The notes below the pieces were generated by a model. The model worked only from the letters and a program-made list of their open reading frames with translations. It was not told the origin of the DNA and searched no databases. A DNA stretch of 64,000 nucleotides from Pedobacter chinensis (GTDB lineage: Bacteria; Bacteroidota; Bacteroidia; Sphingobacteriales; Sphingobacteriaceae). The stretch spans positions 62,001 through 126,000 of the forward strand of contig NZ_QPKV01000008.1 of the NCBI RefSeq assembly GCF_003339865.1, read 5' to 3'. Below, piece after piece: positions 8,421 to 18,095 of the stretch (position 1 is the stretch's first letter; each line of letters opens with the position of its first letter). Made by a program: the position numbers and the translations under genes.

Positions 8421-11400
8421 ATGAAAAGAATTTTTACAAGAATTTCTGTTCTGGCACTATTTTGTTTACTCGCAATTAACGTAGCATTTGCGCAAAACAT
8501 TACCATTAAAGGTAGGGTAATTGATGGAGACGATAAGTCAACCATCCCAAGCGTCAGCGTGTTAGTAAAGGGAACACAAACAGGTACACAAACAGATGCA
8601 ACTGGTGCGTACAGCATCAGTGCTCCGGCAAACGCAACTTTAGTATTTACCTACATTGGGTATGTAACGCAAGAGGTTGCTGTTAACAATCGAACTACAA
8701 TTGATATCACTTTGTTGTCATCTTCTAAAGAATTAGAGCAAGTTGTTGTAGTTGGTTATGGTACGCAAAGGAAGAAAGATGTAACTGGATCTATCTCTAG
8801 TGTTAAAGGAGAAGAAATTGAGAAATTTGCAGTAACTAACCCAATAGCAGCGATGCAGGGAAAAGTTCCCGGGATGACGATTTCTAATGCAGGATCACCA
8901 GGCTCATCTCCAACTGTTCGTTTAAGGGGTATAGCAAGTACCAAAGATGCTGACCCTTTATATGTTGTAGATGGATTATTACAGGATAATATTGACTATT
9001 TAAATCCTAATGATATTGAAACAATTGATGTATTACGTGATGCATCTTCAACTGCTATTTACGGTTTAAGAGGTGCAAACGGTGTGATAGCTATTACAAC
9101 TAAAAGGGCTGCAAGAGGCAAAACAACTGTTAATTTTCAAACTACCTATGGTATACAACACGTTAATAAATTAATCGATGTAGTAGATGCTGCAGGTTTT
9201 AAAAAATTATATTCTGCGGCTTTGGCCAATGCTGGTGCTGCACCGTTTGATTTCACAAACTATAATGGTGATACCAACTGGCAAAAAGAAATTTTAAGAA
9301 ATGCAGCAATAAGTACAAATTCATTAAGCATTTCTAACAATAACGAGAAAAGTACAACACTAGTTAGTTTAGGATATAATAACCAGGATGGAGTTATTAA
9401 ATACAACAATTATCAAAAATTTATTGCTCGTTTAAACGAAGAAATCAGAATTACTGATAAAATTAAAATTGGTGCTGACCTTACAGGTTTTCATTTTAGA
9501 AACCAACCAACTGAGAATGTTCTGAATACAGTGATCAGATCTGCTCCAATTGTTCCCGTTGATAATGGAGCTGGCTTGTATAACCTCATGCCATCCTTTC
9601 AAAGAACATCTGTGGGCAATGCTGTATATAATATCGAACGTAACCGTAATACTTCAATTAATAGAGGTTACAGATTTAATGGTAGCTTATTTGCTGAAAT
9701 TAAATTCTTAAAAGATTTCACGCTGAAATCTACGGTATACACCGACTTGGGCTTTAATAACACAAGAAGTTATACTCCACTTCCTTATACGGTTGTAAAC
9801 ATTGGTGAGGGAACAACTCCAACGTCAACATTTTTAGATCCGACTGCAAGAACTTCGGTTAGTCAGAATACTTTTGAGGGGCGTAAATACCAACAAGATC
9901 ACACCTTAAATTATGATAAAGTAATTAAAGAAGATCATAGAATCAATGCAATGATCGGTTTCACATCTATTTATACTTCAAGTACTACATTAAGTGGATC
10001 CAGAACAGACTCCACATTGAAAGTTCCTTTTGATTCAAACTTATGGTATTTAGACGTTATTGCCAGAGATAATATTACTTCAAATGGTGGAAGCGGTGCT
10101 GAAGAATCAAACGCAGGTGCTTTTGGACGTTTAAGTTATTCTTTTAAAAACAAATATTTATTGAATGCAACCATTAGAAGAGATGGTAGTTCGAGATTTG
10201 CCCCTCAAAACCGATGGGGAACATTTGGTAGTGTTGGTTTAGGCTGGGTCGTGAGTGATGAGGATTTTTTCAAAAACAATCTTAAAGGGATTGATTTCTT
10301 AAAATTAAGAACTGCCTGGGGCCGTTTAGGAAACTCAAAAGGTGTTGATCCGAATTTATATCAACAAACGGTTTCTCAAGCCTCAACAGCTGTATTCGGA
10401 GAAAATGTTTATCCTGCTGTAGATTATACATATATTCCTGATCCGAACCTGCACTTCGAAATCGTAGAAGGTTTTGATATTGGTTTAGATTTAAGAGCAT
10501 TAAATAACAGATTAAGTGCTGAGATTAATTATTATAACAAAACAACTGATGGTATTTTAACAAGCTTTACATTACCTGGTGAAAACAAAACATACTTCAC
10601 TAACTTAGGTAAATTAACAAATAAAGGTTTTGAGGTTAGTTTAGGTTGGAGTGATAAAGTTGGAGAAGATTTTACTTATAATGTTTCTGGAAACTTCAGT
10701 TATAATAAAAACATTGTTAATTCAATTGGTAACACCAGCAACTTCCAAATTATTGGTAACGGAGGCGCAAATTTAACCGAAACCGGTAACTCAGTCGGTT
10801 ATTTTTATGGCTACCGACAAGTTGGAATCTACCAATCAACAGCTGATTTAGATAGGCAGGCTCATTTGCCAACTTCATTGCCAGGTGACATCGCATATGA
10901 AGACATCAATGGCGATGGTGTAATCACACCCGCAGATAGAACTTACTTAGGCACTCCATTCCCTCCTTACAGTTATGGTTTAACGTTATCAGTTGCTTAT
11001 AAAGGTTTTGACGCAACAATTCAAGGCCAAGGTGTTGCAGGAAATAAAATCTATACTCAACGTCGTACCGCTAACTTCGCTCCGTTTAATTATGAAAGCA
11101 ACAGATTGAATGCCTGGACTGGCCCTGGAACTTCAAACATTGAGCCTATTATTGACTCTAGAGGAAATAATCTTTTATTTAGCTCTTATTTTTTAGAGTC
11201 AGGAAGTTTCTTTCGCTTACGTAACATTCAACTCGGTTATACTTTCAACAATCAAATCTTTAACAAAGTTGGCGTTCAAAAATTAAGATTATTTGTTAGC
11301 GGGCAGAATGTAAAAACCTGGAGTAAAGTGAGTGGATATTCTCCTGAACCGCAAGTTGCAAATATACTTGGAAGCGGTGCAGATAATGGCGTGTATCCTA

Positions 11401-11441
11401 TTCCAGCTGTATATTCAGTAGGATTAAACGTAACTTTCTAA
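8421..11441 (+). CDS. SusC/RagA-family TonB-linked outer-membrane receptor
   Basis: The TonB-dependent glycan importer of the PUL, 1006 residues. It has a signal peptide (1-25, ending NVAFAQ), a CarboxypepD_reg-like domain (about 27-105), the VVVVGYGTQRKKDVTGSISS segment that begins the plug in this family, the plug itself (about 115-230, with RGANGVIAITTK), and a 22-strand-type barrel ending in the C-terminal VGLNVTF. It acts with the SusD partner 24 bases downstream. Preceded by the TACCTC cluster, it is probably the first gene of the inducible operon. Confidence 0.97.
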   Translation: MKRIFTRISVLALFCLLAINVAFAQNITIKGRVIDGDDKSTIPSVSVLVKGTQTGTQTDATGAYSISAPANATLVFTYIGYVTQEVAVNNRTTIDITLLSSSKELEQVVVVGYGTQRKKDVTGSISSVKGEEIEKFAVTNPIAAMQGKVPGMTISNAGSPGSSPTVRLRGIASTKDADPLYVVDGLLQDNIDYLNPNDIETIDVLRDASSTAIYGLRGANGVIAITTKRAARGKTTVNFQTTYGIQHVNKLIDVVDAAGFKKLYSAALANAGAAPFDFTNYNGDTNWQKEILRNAAISTNSLSISNNNEKSTTLVSLGYNNQDGVIKYNNYQKFIARLNEEIRITDKIKIGADLTGFHFRNQPTENVLNTVIRSAPIVPVDNGAGLYNLMPSFQRTSVGNAVYNIERNRNTSINRGYRFNGSLFAEIKFLKDFTLKSTVYTDLGFNNTRSYTPLPYTVVNIGEGTTPTSTFLDPTARTSVSQNTFEGRKYQQDHTLNYDKVIKEDHRINAMIGFTSIYTSSTTLSGSRTDSTLKVPFDSNLWYLDVIARDNITSNGGSGAEESNAGAFGRLSYSFKNKYLLNATIRRDGSSRFAPQNRWGTFGSVGLGWVVSDEDFFKNNLKGIDFLKLRTAWGRLGNSKGVDPNLYQQTVSQASTAVFGENVYPAVDYTYIPDPNLHFEIVEGFDIGLDLRALNNRLSAEINYYNKTTDGILTSFTLPGENKTYFTNLGKLTNKGFEVSLGWSDKVGEDFTYNVSGNFSYNKNIVNSIGNTSNFQIIGNGGANLTETGNSVGYFYGYRQVGIYQSTADLDRQAHLPTSLPGDIAYEDINGDGVITPADRTYLGTPFPPYSYGLTLSVAYKGFDATIQGQGVAGNKIYTQRRTANFAPFNYESNRLNAWTGPGTSNIEPIIDSRGNNLLFSSYFLESGSFFRLRNIQLGYTFNNQIFNKVGVQKLRLFVSGQNVKTWSKVSGYSPEPQVANILGSGADNGVYPIPAVYSVGLNVTF

Positions 11442-11465
11442 TTAAAATCATTTAATCAATATAAA

Positions 11466-13022
11466 ATGAAAACAAATATTAACACCCGCAAAAATATTGT
11501 TCTTGCATTAATTGCATTAATGATATTTTCTTCAACTGGATGTAAGAAATTTTTAGATACACAAAGACAGGGAGAATATACCACTGAGGATTATCCGTAC
11601 CCAGCAGGCTCAGGGCCTTACGATGTGTTTCTTTTCGCAGCATATAATGACTTAAGATCATATGCGGTGCATTGTACAGCCTTCTTTTTGGCTACGAGTA
11701 TAAGAAGCGATGATGCAGATAAAGGTAGTTCTCCAACTGATGGTGGAGCCGATGCAAGCAGCATGGACCTTTTTCCTGTACTACCAAGCAATGGCTTTAG
11801 TAATGGCATGTGGACGGGATACTACACATTTATTAGTAAGTGTAATACTGTTCTAGAAAACGTAAGTAACAACACCAATATAGTGGCTACCGATGCACAA
11901 AAAACTCAAGCACAGGCAGAGGCCAGGTTTTTAAGGGCTTATGCGTACTTTAATTTGGTTAGATTTTATGGTAGAGTTCCATTAATTGATAAAGTACTAG
12001 CCGTTGATCAATATAATGTTCCTCAAAGTACACCAGCCCAAATTTATGCTTTCATAGAAAGTGATTTACAATTTGCTGCTGCAAATCTTCCGGTAAGCTG
12101 GGATAAGAAATTTGTGGGAAGATCATCAAAAGGAATGGCAAACGGCTTATTGGCCAAAGTTTATTTAACTCAGCAAAAATGGGCTGCTGCCATGGGGGCT
12201 GCTAATGCGGTAATGACTTCTGGTCAGTATGATTTGACAACTTCATACAATACCATATTTGGAGAATCAGGAGAAAATAGCAAAGAATCAGTTTTCGAAG
12301 TTCAGGCAACGGCAAGTGCAACCGTTCCAACAAATAATGGAGCTGAATTTACACAATGGCAAGGGGTACGAGCGCCAGGCGATTGGAACTTAGGATATGG
12401 ATGGAATGTTCCAAACACAAACCTGGAGAATGCTTACGAGGCTAATGACCCAAGAAAAGCCAGAACATTTTTATATAGAAATACTGCCGCTACATTGGCC
12501 TCTCAAAATCCATACAAAACCGTTTATGGAGAAATAACAGGAACTACCTGGGAAAACCCTATTTATAACCACAAAGTTTATACTAATCCTGCTTTTAGAG
12601 CGCTTTATAACAACAGAGCTGGCAGATGGATGAATATTCGCTTGCTAAGATATGCTGATGTAGTGTTAATGTATGCAGAAGCAGCGAATGAAGTTGGTGG
12701 TGCTGGAAATATAACAGCAGCTCTGGCCGCATTAAACAGCGTTCGTGCAAGAGCCAGAACAGGTGCCCCTGCTGGTACTTTGCCTGATGTTGTAACAACT
12801 GATCAAGCTGTTTTACGTGAAGCAATCAGACAAGAAAGACGAATTGAACTGGCAATGGAACATGATCGTTTCTTCGATTTAGTAAGATGGGGAATTTCCG
12901 GAACAGCTTTACCAAGTGCAGGAAGACCTAATTTTATTGCATCACGCGATAATCTACTTCCAATTCCACAAGCTCAAATAGATTTAAGTAAAGGTGTTTT
13001 AACTCAAAACCCTGGTTATTAA
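11466..13022 (+). CDS. SusD/RagB-family surface glycan-binding lipoprotein
   Basis: The lid and glycan-binding partner of the preceding SusC, 518 residues. A lipoprotein signal ends in FSSTGC with C26 as the lipidation site, followed by KKFLDTQRQGEY, the usual start of mature SusD. TPR-like segments (AQAEARFLRAYAYFNLVRFYG) and the C-terminal RQERRIELAMEHDRFFDLVR signature are present. It is exposed on the cell surface. Its ligand cannot be read from sequence; the downstream enzymes suggest a beta-glucan. Confidence 0.97.
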   Translation: MKTNINTRKNIVLALIALMIFSSTGCKKFLDTQRQGEYTTEDYPYPAGSGPYDVFLFAAYNDLRSYAVHCTAFFLATSIRSDDADKGSSPTDGGADASSMDLFPVLPSNGFSNGMWTGYYTFISKCNTVLENVSNNTNIVATDAQKTQAQAEARFLRAYAYFNLVRFYGRVPLIDKVLAVDQYNVPQSTPAQIYAFIESDLQFAAANLPVSWDKKFVGRSSKGMANGLLAKVYLTQQKWAAAMGAANAVMTSGQYDLTTSYNTIFGESGENSKESVFEVQATASATVPTNNGAEFTQWQGVRAPGDWNLGYGWNVPNTNLENAYEANDPRKARTFLYRNTAATLASQNPYKTVYGEITGTTWENPIYNHKVYTNPAFRALYNNRAGRWMNIRLLRYADVVLMYAEAANEVGGAGNITAALAALNSVRARARTGAPAGTLPDVVTTDQAVLREAIRQERRIELAMEHDRFFDLVRWGISGTALPSAGRPNFIASRDNLLPIPQAQIDLSKGVLTQNPGY

Positions 13023-13040
13023 ACCATAAAAAATTAGAAA

Positions 13041-13928
13041 ATGAAAGTTTCAACTTTAAACATAAAACGCTTAGCATTTGGCATTGCCATTTGCTCAGCA
13101 CTTTTTTCATCATGTAAAAAAAGTGATAACCCCAATAATTTACCTGATATAGATCCATCTGCATATCAGGGAAAGGTTGACGGATATACCAGTTCAGATG
13201 AAATTTATCCAAACAATTTAAAAGCTTACTGGTCTTTTGATGATACCAAAAATGAAATCAAATCTTCTTCTGCACCAACACAAACTGCAAACGATGTATT
13301 TGTTACCGGTGTAAAAGGAAAGGCAATTAAACTTACCGCTGGTTATTTATACTACGCCAAACAATTCGATGCTTTTAAAACTGATGCCCTAAAAAGCTTT
13401 ACCGTAAGTGTTTGGGTGCAGATTACAAACAATGGTTCAAAAAGAACCATGTTGATGCAACTGGCTCGTCCGGGTGTTTTTGATGGCAGCTTAGATTTCA
13501 GATTAAATACCCAGGCCTATGCAGCTACAGTAACTGATAAATTAGGAATCGGCCCAAGATTCTCGACTGTTGGTGGTGGTTCTCAGGATAATTTAAACGC
13601 TACATTAAACCCAAAAATTGGTGCTGATGTTTGGACACACCTGGTATTAACTTATGATAGCAACTCTGGTACATTTAAGGAATGGGCCAATGGTATAGAT
13701 GTGGGTTCTTATAACAATCGCGGCGTGGGTAATAACTTATTTAAAGCTTATGAACCAAGTGAATTCATAATTGGTGGTAACTATAATGTTATTCCTGGCA
13801 AAGCTGTTAATACGAGCGTAGAATATGCAGCAATGACAGGAACTATCGATGAATTAAGAATTTACAACACTGTTCTTCCTGATGCACACATCAAAGCTTT
13901 ATATAATTTAGGCGTTGCCGGAAAATAA
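13041..13928 (+). CDS. LamG/concanavalin-A-like lipoprotein in the SusE position
   Basis: A lipoprotein of 295 residues (lipobox LFSSC, C25) with one LamG-like jelly-roll domain (about 65-290; LKAYWSFDDT, the WVQITNNG strand, HLVLTYD, and GTIDELRIYNTVL near the end). Genes directly after susD usually encode extra surface glycan-binding proteins, and that is the likely role. No catalytic motif is seen. It is followed by a long inverted repeat (13938-14013) and then the first GH144 gene. Confidence 0.85.
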   Translation: MKVSTLNIKRLAFGIAICSALFSSCKKSDNPNNLPDIDPSAYQGKVDGYTSSDEIYPNNLKAYWSFDDTKNEIKSSSAPTQTANDVFVTGVKGKAIKLTAGYLYYAKQFDAFKTDALKSFTVSVWVQITNNGSKRTMLMQLARPGVFDGSLDFRLNTQAYAATVTDKLGIGPRFSTVGGGSQDNLNATLNPKIGADVWTHLVLTYDSNSGTFKEWANGIDVGSYNNRGVGNNLFKAYEPSEFIIGGNYNVIPGKAVNTSVEYAAMTGTIDELRIYNTVLPDAHIKALYNLGVAGK

Positions 13929-13937
13929 TACGATTAA

Positions 13938-14013
13938 GAGGCTGTCCAAAAAATCAATGGTCATTTCCGTTTTCAACAAGAATAACGACTGACCACGATT
14001 TTTTGGGCTCCCC
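13938..14013. repeat. Imperfect inverted repeat of about 25 bp arms within the PUL
   Basis: The left arm (13938-13963, GAGGCTGTCCAAAAAATC then GGTCA) pairs with the right arm (13990-14013, TGACCA then GATTTTTTGGGCT). The loop is 26 bases and no T-tract follows, so a simple terminator is unlikely. It could be an mRNA processing or stabilising stem that sets the ratio between surface proteins and enzymes, or a small mobile-element remnant. Confidence 0.7.
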
Positions 14014-14039
14014 CTCTTTCATAAATTCAACTAAAATAA

Positions 14040-15728
14040 ATGTTAATATTCAAACCTTATTTGATTTCATTACAATTACCATTAAAGTATTTGTTGCTAA
14101 TCATTCCGGTGCTATTAACATTCAGTTGTAAAAAAGGAGGAGATTCATCACCTGTCCCAAATGATGTAACATTATCTTTTACGGTTAATGATAAATATAA
14201 TGGTACATTAACCTACAGTGGTTTAAATAATCTTCCGGAAATTAGAATTAACTTCACAGAGCCTATAAATAGTTCAACAATTCCTGGAGCTATCATATTA
14301 TCAGAATCTAACGGAGCAGTTGTTCCATATAACCAACAGCTACAAAATTCAGATAAAACAATTGTAATCGTTCCCAAAACTGCACTTTCATCTTTTACAG
14401 CATACACCTTAAATATTAATGGTAATTTAAAATCTTCCACTAACGGGCGATTAATTAATCCGGTTATCATATCACTCAATACCGGCTTAGACGATACTGA
14501 TAAATTTCCACGCATTACCGATGATGAACTTTTAACCCTGGTTCAAAAACAAACTTTTAAATATTTCTGGGATTTTGGCCACCCAACAAGTGGCTTGGCC
14601 AGAGAAAGAAACACTTCAGGCAATACCGTAACCTCTGGTGGTTCGGGCTTTGGAATCATGGCTTTAGTTACGGGCGTAAGCCGCAATTTTATTTCAAGAG
14701 CAGAAGGCTTAACCAGAATGCAGAAAATTGTTTCTTTTTTAAAAACAGCAGAACGTTTTCACGGCGCTTATCCACATTGGTTAGACGGAAATACGGGTAA
14801 AGTGATTCCTTTCAGTACTAAAGATAATGGTGGCGATTTAGTTGAAACTTCATTTTTGATGGCAGGTTTACTTACTGCCCGTCAATATTTTAATAGTGCT
14901 GATGCTGCCGAAACAACTTTAAGAAACGACATCAATGTCATTTATAACGGCGTTGAATGGAACTGGTACAGAAAAGATAACAGCAATACCCTTTATTGGC
15001 ATTGGAGTCCTAATTACAACTGGGAAATGAATCTGCCAATTAAAGGTTGGAATGAGTGTTTGATTACCTATGTAATGGCTGCTTCTTCCTCAACTTATTC
15101 TATTCCTAAAACCGTTTATGATGCTGGCTGGGCGCAAAACGGAGCAATGAAAAACGGCAATACCTATTACGGTGTTCAACTTCCTTTGGGCACGGCTAAC
15201 GGCGGACCATTGTTCTTTTCTCATTATTCCTTTCTTGGAATCAACCCAAATGGTTTAACTGATGCTTATGCCAACTATGAAACCCAGGTAAAAGCCCATT
15301 CACTAATCAATTATAATTATTGCAAAGCAAATCCTTTAGGTAATTATGGTTATAGTGAAAATTGCTGGGGATTAACTGCCAGTGATATTCAAAATGGATA
15401 TACAGCAAGTTCTCCAAACAATGATGTGGGCACAATCGCACCAACCGCAGCGTTATCATCTATTGCTTACACACCTGCTGAATCTCTGCAAGCCTTAAGA
15501 TTTTTTTATTATAAAATAGGCCATAAAACCTGGGGAGAATATGGCTTTTATGATGCATTCTCATTAAGAGATCAATGGTTTGCCTCTTCTACCCTGGCGA
15601 TAGATCAGGGTCCGATCATCATCATGATCGAAAATTACAGAACAAAACTAATCTGGAACTTATTTATGAGTGCACCAGAAATTAAAGCGGGCATGAGAAC
15701 CCTAGGTTTTAACAGCCCTAATCTTTAA
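14040..15728 (+). CDS. GH144-type (PF10091 'glucoamylase') lipoprotein with N-terminal Ig-like domain
   Basis: Putative endo-beta-1,2-glucanase, 562 residues. A lipoprotein signal (LLTFSC, C30) is followed by a Big_5-type Ig-like domain (about 42-145; LPEIRINFTEPIN, FTAYTLNINGNL) and an alpha/alpha-barrel catalytic domain (about 160-555) with DNGGDLVETSFLMAGL, LYWHWSPNYNWEMNLPIKGW and LAIDQGPIIIMIENYR. Characterised members of this family from Chitinophaga and Parabacteroides hydrolyse beta-1,2-glucan, which defines GH144; the older 'glucoamylase' label is misleading. The Ig-like domain is absent from the paralogue next door. Substrate assignment is inference from family. Confidence 0.85.
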   Translation: MLIFKPYLISLQLPLKYLLLIIPVLLTFSCKKGGDSSPVPNDVTLSFTVNDKYNGTLTYSGLNNLPEIRINFTEPINSSTIPGAIILSESNGAVVPYNQQLQNSDKTIVIVPKTALSSFTAYTLNINGNLKSSTNGRLINPVIISLNTGLDDTDKFPRITDDELLTLVQKQTFKYFWDFGHPTSGLARERNTSGNTVTSGGSGFGIMALVTGVSRNFISRAEGLTRMQKIVSFLKTAERFHGAYPHWLDGNTGKVIPFSTKDNGGDLVETSFLMAGLLTARQYFNSADAAETTLRNDINVIYNGVEWNWYRKDNSNTLYWHWSPNYNWEMNLPIKGWNECLITYVMAASSSTYSIPKTVYDAGWAQNGAMKNGNTYYGVQLPLGTANGGPLFFSHYSFLGINPNGLTDAYANYETQVKAHSLINYNYCKANPLGNYGYSENCWGLTASDIQNGYTASSPNNDVGTIAPTAALSSIAYTPAESLQALRFFYYKIGHKTWGEYGFYDAFSLRDQWFASSTLAIDQGPIIIMIENYRTKLIWNLFMSAPEIKAGMRTLGFNSPNL

Positions 15729-15742
15729 CATAAATTCATACA

Positions 15743-17104
15743 ATGAAACTAACATTCCTAAACGCTTTATTTTTATCACTGGCTTTAATTTTCTTTTCGT
15801 GTTCTGCACAAAAAGAAAGTCAAACCTATAACCCCGATTTAACCATTAAGAAAAACCTCTCTGATGAACAGTTACTCGATCTGGTTCAAAAACAAACCTT
15901 CCAATATTTTTGGGATGGAGCCGAACCGGTTTCAGGAGCAGGGAGAGAACGTTTTCATGTTGATGAAGTTTATCCTCAAAACGATAAAAATACGGTAGCA
16001 ACCGGCGCAACCGGGTTTGGCCTAATGGCCATTTTAAGTGGCATTGATAGAGGTTACGTAACTAAAAAAGAAGGATTAACCCGATTGAATAAGATTCTGG
16101 ATTTCTTAGCAAAAGCAGATCGCTTTCACGGCGCCTGGCCACATTGGATTAATGGAGAAACCGGTAAGGTAAGGCCATTTGGCAAAAAAGATAATGGTGG
16201 TGATTTAGTTGAAACTTCTTTTATAGCACAGGCATTGATTTGTATTGATGCTTATTATAAAAACGGAACAAAAACAGAGAAAGCACTTGCTAAAAAGGCC
16301 GATGAACTCTGGAAAGGAATTGATTTCAATTGGTATCGTAACGGTGAGCAAAATGTCCTTTACTGGCACTGGTCGCCTGAATATCAATGGGAAATGAACT
16401 TCCCGGTTAAAGGTTACAATGAATGTTTGATTATGTATGTTTTGGCGGCATCTTCTCCAACACACACTGTTCCTGCAGAAGTTTACCACGAAGGCTGGGG
16501 CAGAAATGGCGCTATTAAAACAAAATTTGAAGTTTACGGTCATCCATTCACACTAGATTATCAAGGCCAGAAAAATTCTGTCGGACCATTGTTTTGGGCA
16601 CATTATTCTTATTTAGGATTGAATCCAAAAGGATTGAAAGATCGATATGCAGATTACTGGGAAAACAATGTAAACCATACTTTAGCCATTCACGACTATT
16701 GCGTAGCTAACCCAAAAGGTTTTAAAGGTTATAGTGAAAATAACTGGGGTTTAACAGCAAGTTATTCAGTTAAAGGCTATGCGGCTCATAATCCACGGGA
16801 AGACTTTGGGGTAATCTCCCCTACTGCAGCCATTTCATCTATTCCATATACGCCAAAAGAATCCATGAAAGTGATTCGCCACCTGTATGAAAATTTAGGC
16901 GATAAGGTTTGGGGTAAATATGGTTTTTACGATGCCTTTTCTGAAACAGATAACTGGTACCCAAAAAGATACTTAGGAATTGATCAGGGGCCAATGGTTG
17001 TCATGATTGAAAATTATAGATCTGGTTTGCTTTGGAAATTATTCATGAGCAATACTGATGTACAAAAAGGACTAGCCAAGTTAGGTTTCGAAATTCAAAA
17101 ATAA
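15743..17104 (+). CDS. GH144-type lipoprotein, single-domain paralogue
   Basis: A second putative endo-beta-1,2-glucanase, 453 residues, lipobox FFSC with C20. The catalytic domain (about 40-450) repeats the preceding gene's motifs: RERFHVDE, DNGGDLVETSFIAQAL, VLYWHWSPEYQWEMNFPVKGY and YLGIDQGPMVVMIENYR. It starts 14 bases after its neighbour and lacks the Ig-like domain. Two copies may divide labour between surface and periplasm or between chain lengths. Its stop codon is directly followed by the ATG of the phosphoesterase. Confidence 0.87.
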   Translation: MKLTFLNALFLSLALIFFSCSAQKESQTYNPDLTIKKNLSDEQLLDLVQKQTFQYFWDGAEPVSGAGRERFHVDEVYPQNDKNTVATGATGFGLMAILSGIDRGYVTKKEGLTRLNKILDFLAKADRFHGAWPHWINGETGKVRPFGKKDNGGDLVETSFIAQALICIDAYYKNGTKTEKALAKKADELWKGIDFNWYRNGEQNVLYWHWSPEYQWEMNFPVKGYNECLIMYVLAASSPTHTVPAEVYHEGWGRNGAIKTKFEVYGHPFTLDYQGQKNSVGPLFWAHYSYLGLNPKGLKDRYADYWENNVNHTLAIHDYCVANPKGFKGYSENNWGLTASYSVKGYAAHNPREDFGVISPTAAISSIPYTPKESMKVIRHLYENLGDKVWGKYGFYDAFSETDNWYPKRYLGIDQGPMVVMIENYRSGLLWKLFMSNTDVQKGLAKLGFEIQK

Positions 17105-18088
17105 ATGATGAAAATAAGAGCCCATTATATTGTAATCATAATTTTGTTGTTAACATCCTGCAGCAATAAAGTAAGAGTGGTTTTGCTGCCTGATACGCAA
17201 ACTTATGCGGAGAAATTTCCACAAATTTTAGATTCACAACTGGATTGGATTGCAACAAATTCAAAAAAGATAGATTTTGTGTTGCAACAAGGTGATCTTA
17301 CTCAAAATAACAATAAAACAGAATGGGATTTGGTTAAAAAAGCATTTTCTAAAATCGATGAGCGCGTGCCTTATATCCTGGCTGTTGGCAATCATGATAT
17401 GGGAAGCGGACCAGGCAAATTTGCCGATGTAAGAAATTCAGAATTGTTTAATCAATATTTTAAGTACGCAGATTTTTCTTCAAAAAAATATTTTGGCGGG
17501 GCTTTTGAGAAAGATAAACTTGATAATTCATATTATCTGATTAATACAGGAAAAATAAAATGGTTGGTTATCACTTTAGAATTTGGCCCAAGAAATGAAG
17601 TTTTGGATTGGGCCAATTACATTGCAGCAAAATATCCTGATAGATTAACAATTGTTAATACCCATGCTTACATGTATAATGATAACACCCGAATTGGAGA
17701 AGGTGATAAATGGCGGCCGCAGGCTTACGGTGTTGGAAAAGACAGCGGACCAAAAGCCGTAAATGATGGCGAACAAATCTGGGAAAAATTGATCAGTAAA
17801 AATCCTAACATCAGGTGGGTGTTCTCTGGTCACATCCTGGATTCTGGTGTAGGAACATTGATTAGTACAAACGAAAAGGGATTGCCCGTATATCAAATGT
17901 TAGCAAATTTCCAACAAGGTGTTGAAGGCTCTGTAAATGGTGGAAATGGTTTTCTTAGAATTATAGATATGGATTTTAAGAAAAAAACGGCTACTATTAA
18001 AACCTATTCCCCTTACTTAAAAATATTTAAAGAAGAAAAGGAACATTCCTTCATTTTTAACGACGTTAATTTTAGTCCTGCAAAATAG
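17105..18088 (+). CDS. Calcineurin-like metallophosphoesterase lipoprotein
   Basis: A binuclear-metal phosphoesterase of 327 residues, lipobox LLTSC with C19. Metal-binding motifs appear in order: DTQTYAEKF (first Asp), QQGDLTQNN (GDxxQN), AVGNHDMG (GNHD), IVNTHAYM and VFSGHILDSG (GH). The start abuts the stop of the GH144 gene, so it is surely co-transcribed. In a glucan locus it could remove phosphoglycerol or phosphoethanolamine from decorated beta-glucans; that role is inference. An ATG three bases downstream is an equally good start. Confidence 0.88.
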   Translation: MMKIRAHYIVIIILLLTSCSNKVRVVLLPDTQTYAEKFPQILDSQLDWIATNSKKIDFVLQQGDLTQNNNKTEWDLVKKAFSKIDERVPYILAVGNHDMGSGPGKFADVRNSELFNQYFKYADFSSKKYFGGAFEKDKLDNSYYLINTGKIKWLVITLEFGPRNEVLDWANYIAAKYPDRLTIVNTHAYMYNDNTRIGEGDKWRPQAYGVGKDSGPKAVNDGEQIWEKLISKNPNIRWVFSGHILDSGVGTLISTNEKGLPVYQMLANFQQGVEGSVNGGNGFLRIIDMDFKKKTATIKTYSPYLKIFKEEKEHSFIFNDVNFSPAK

Positions 18089-18095
18089 TAGCATT

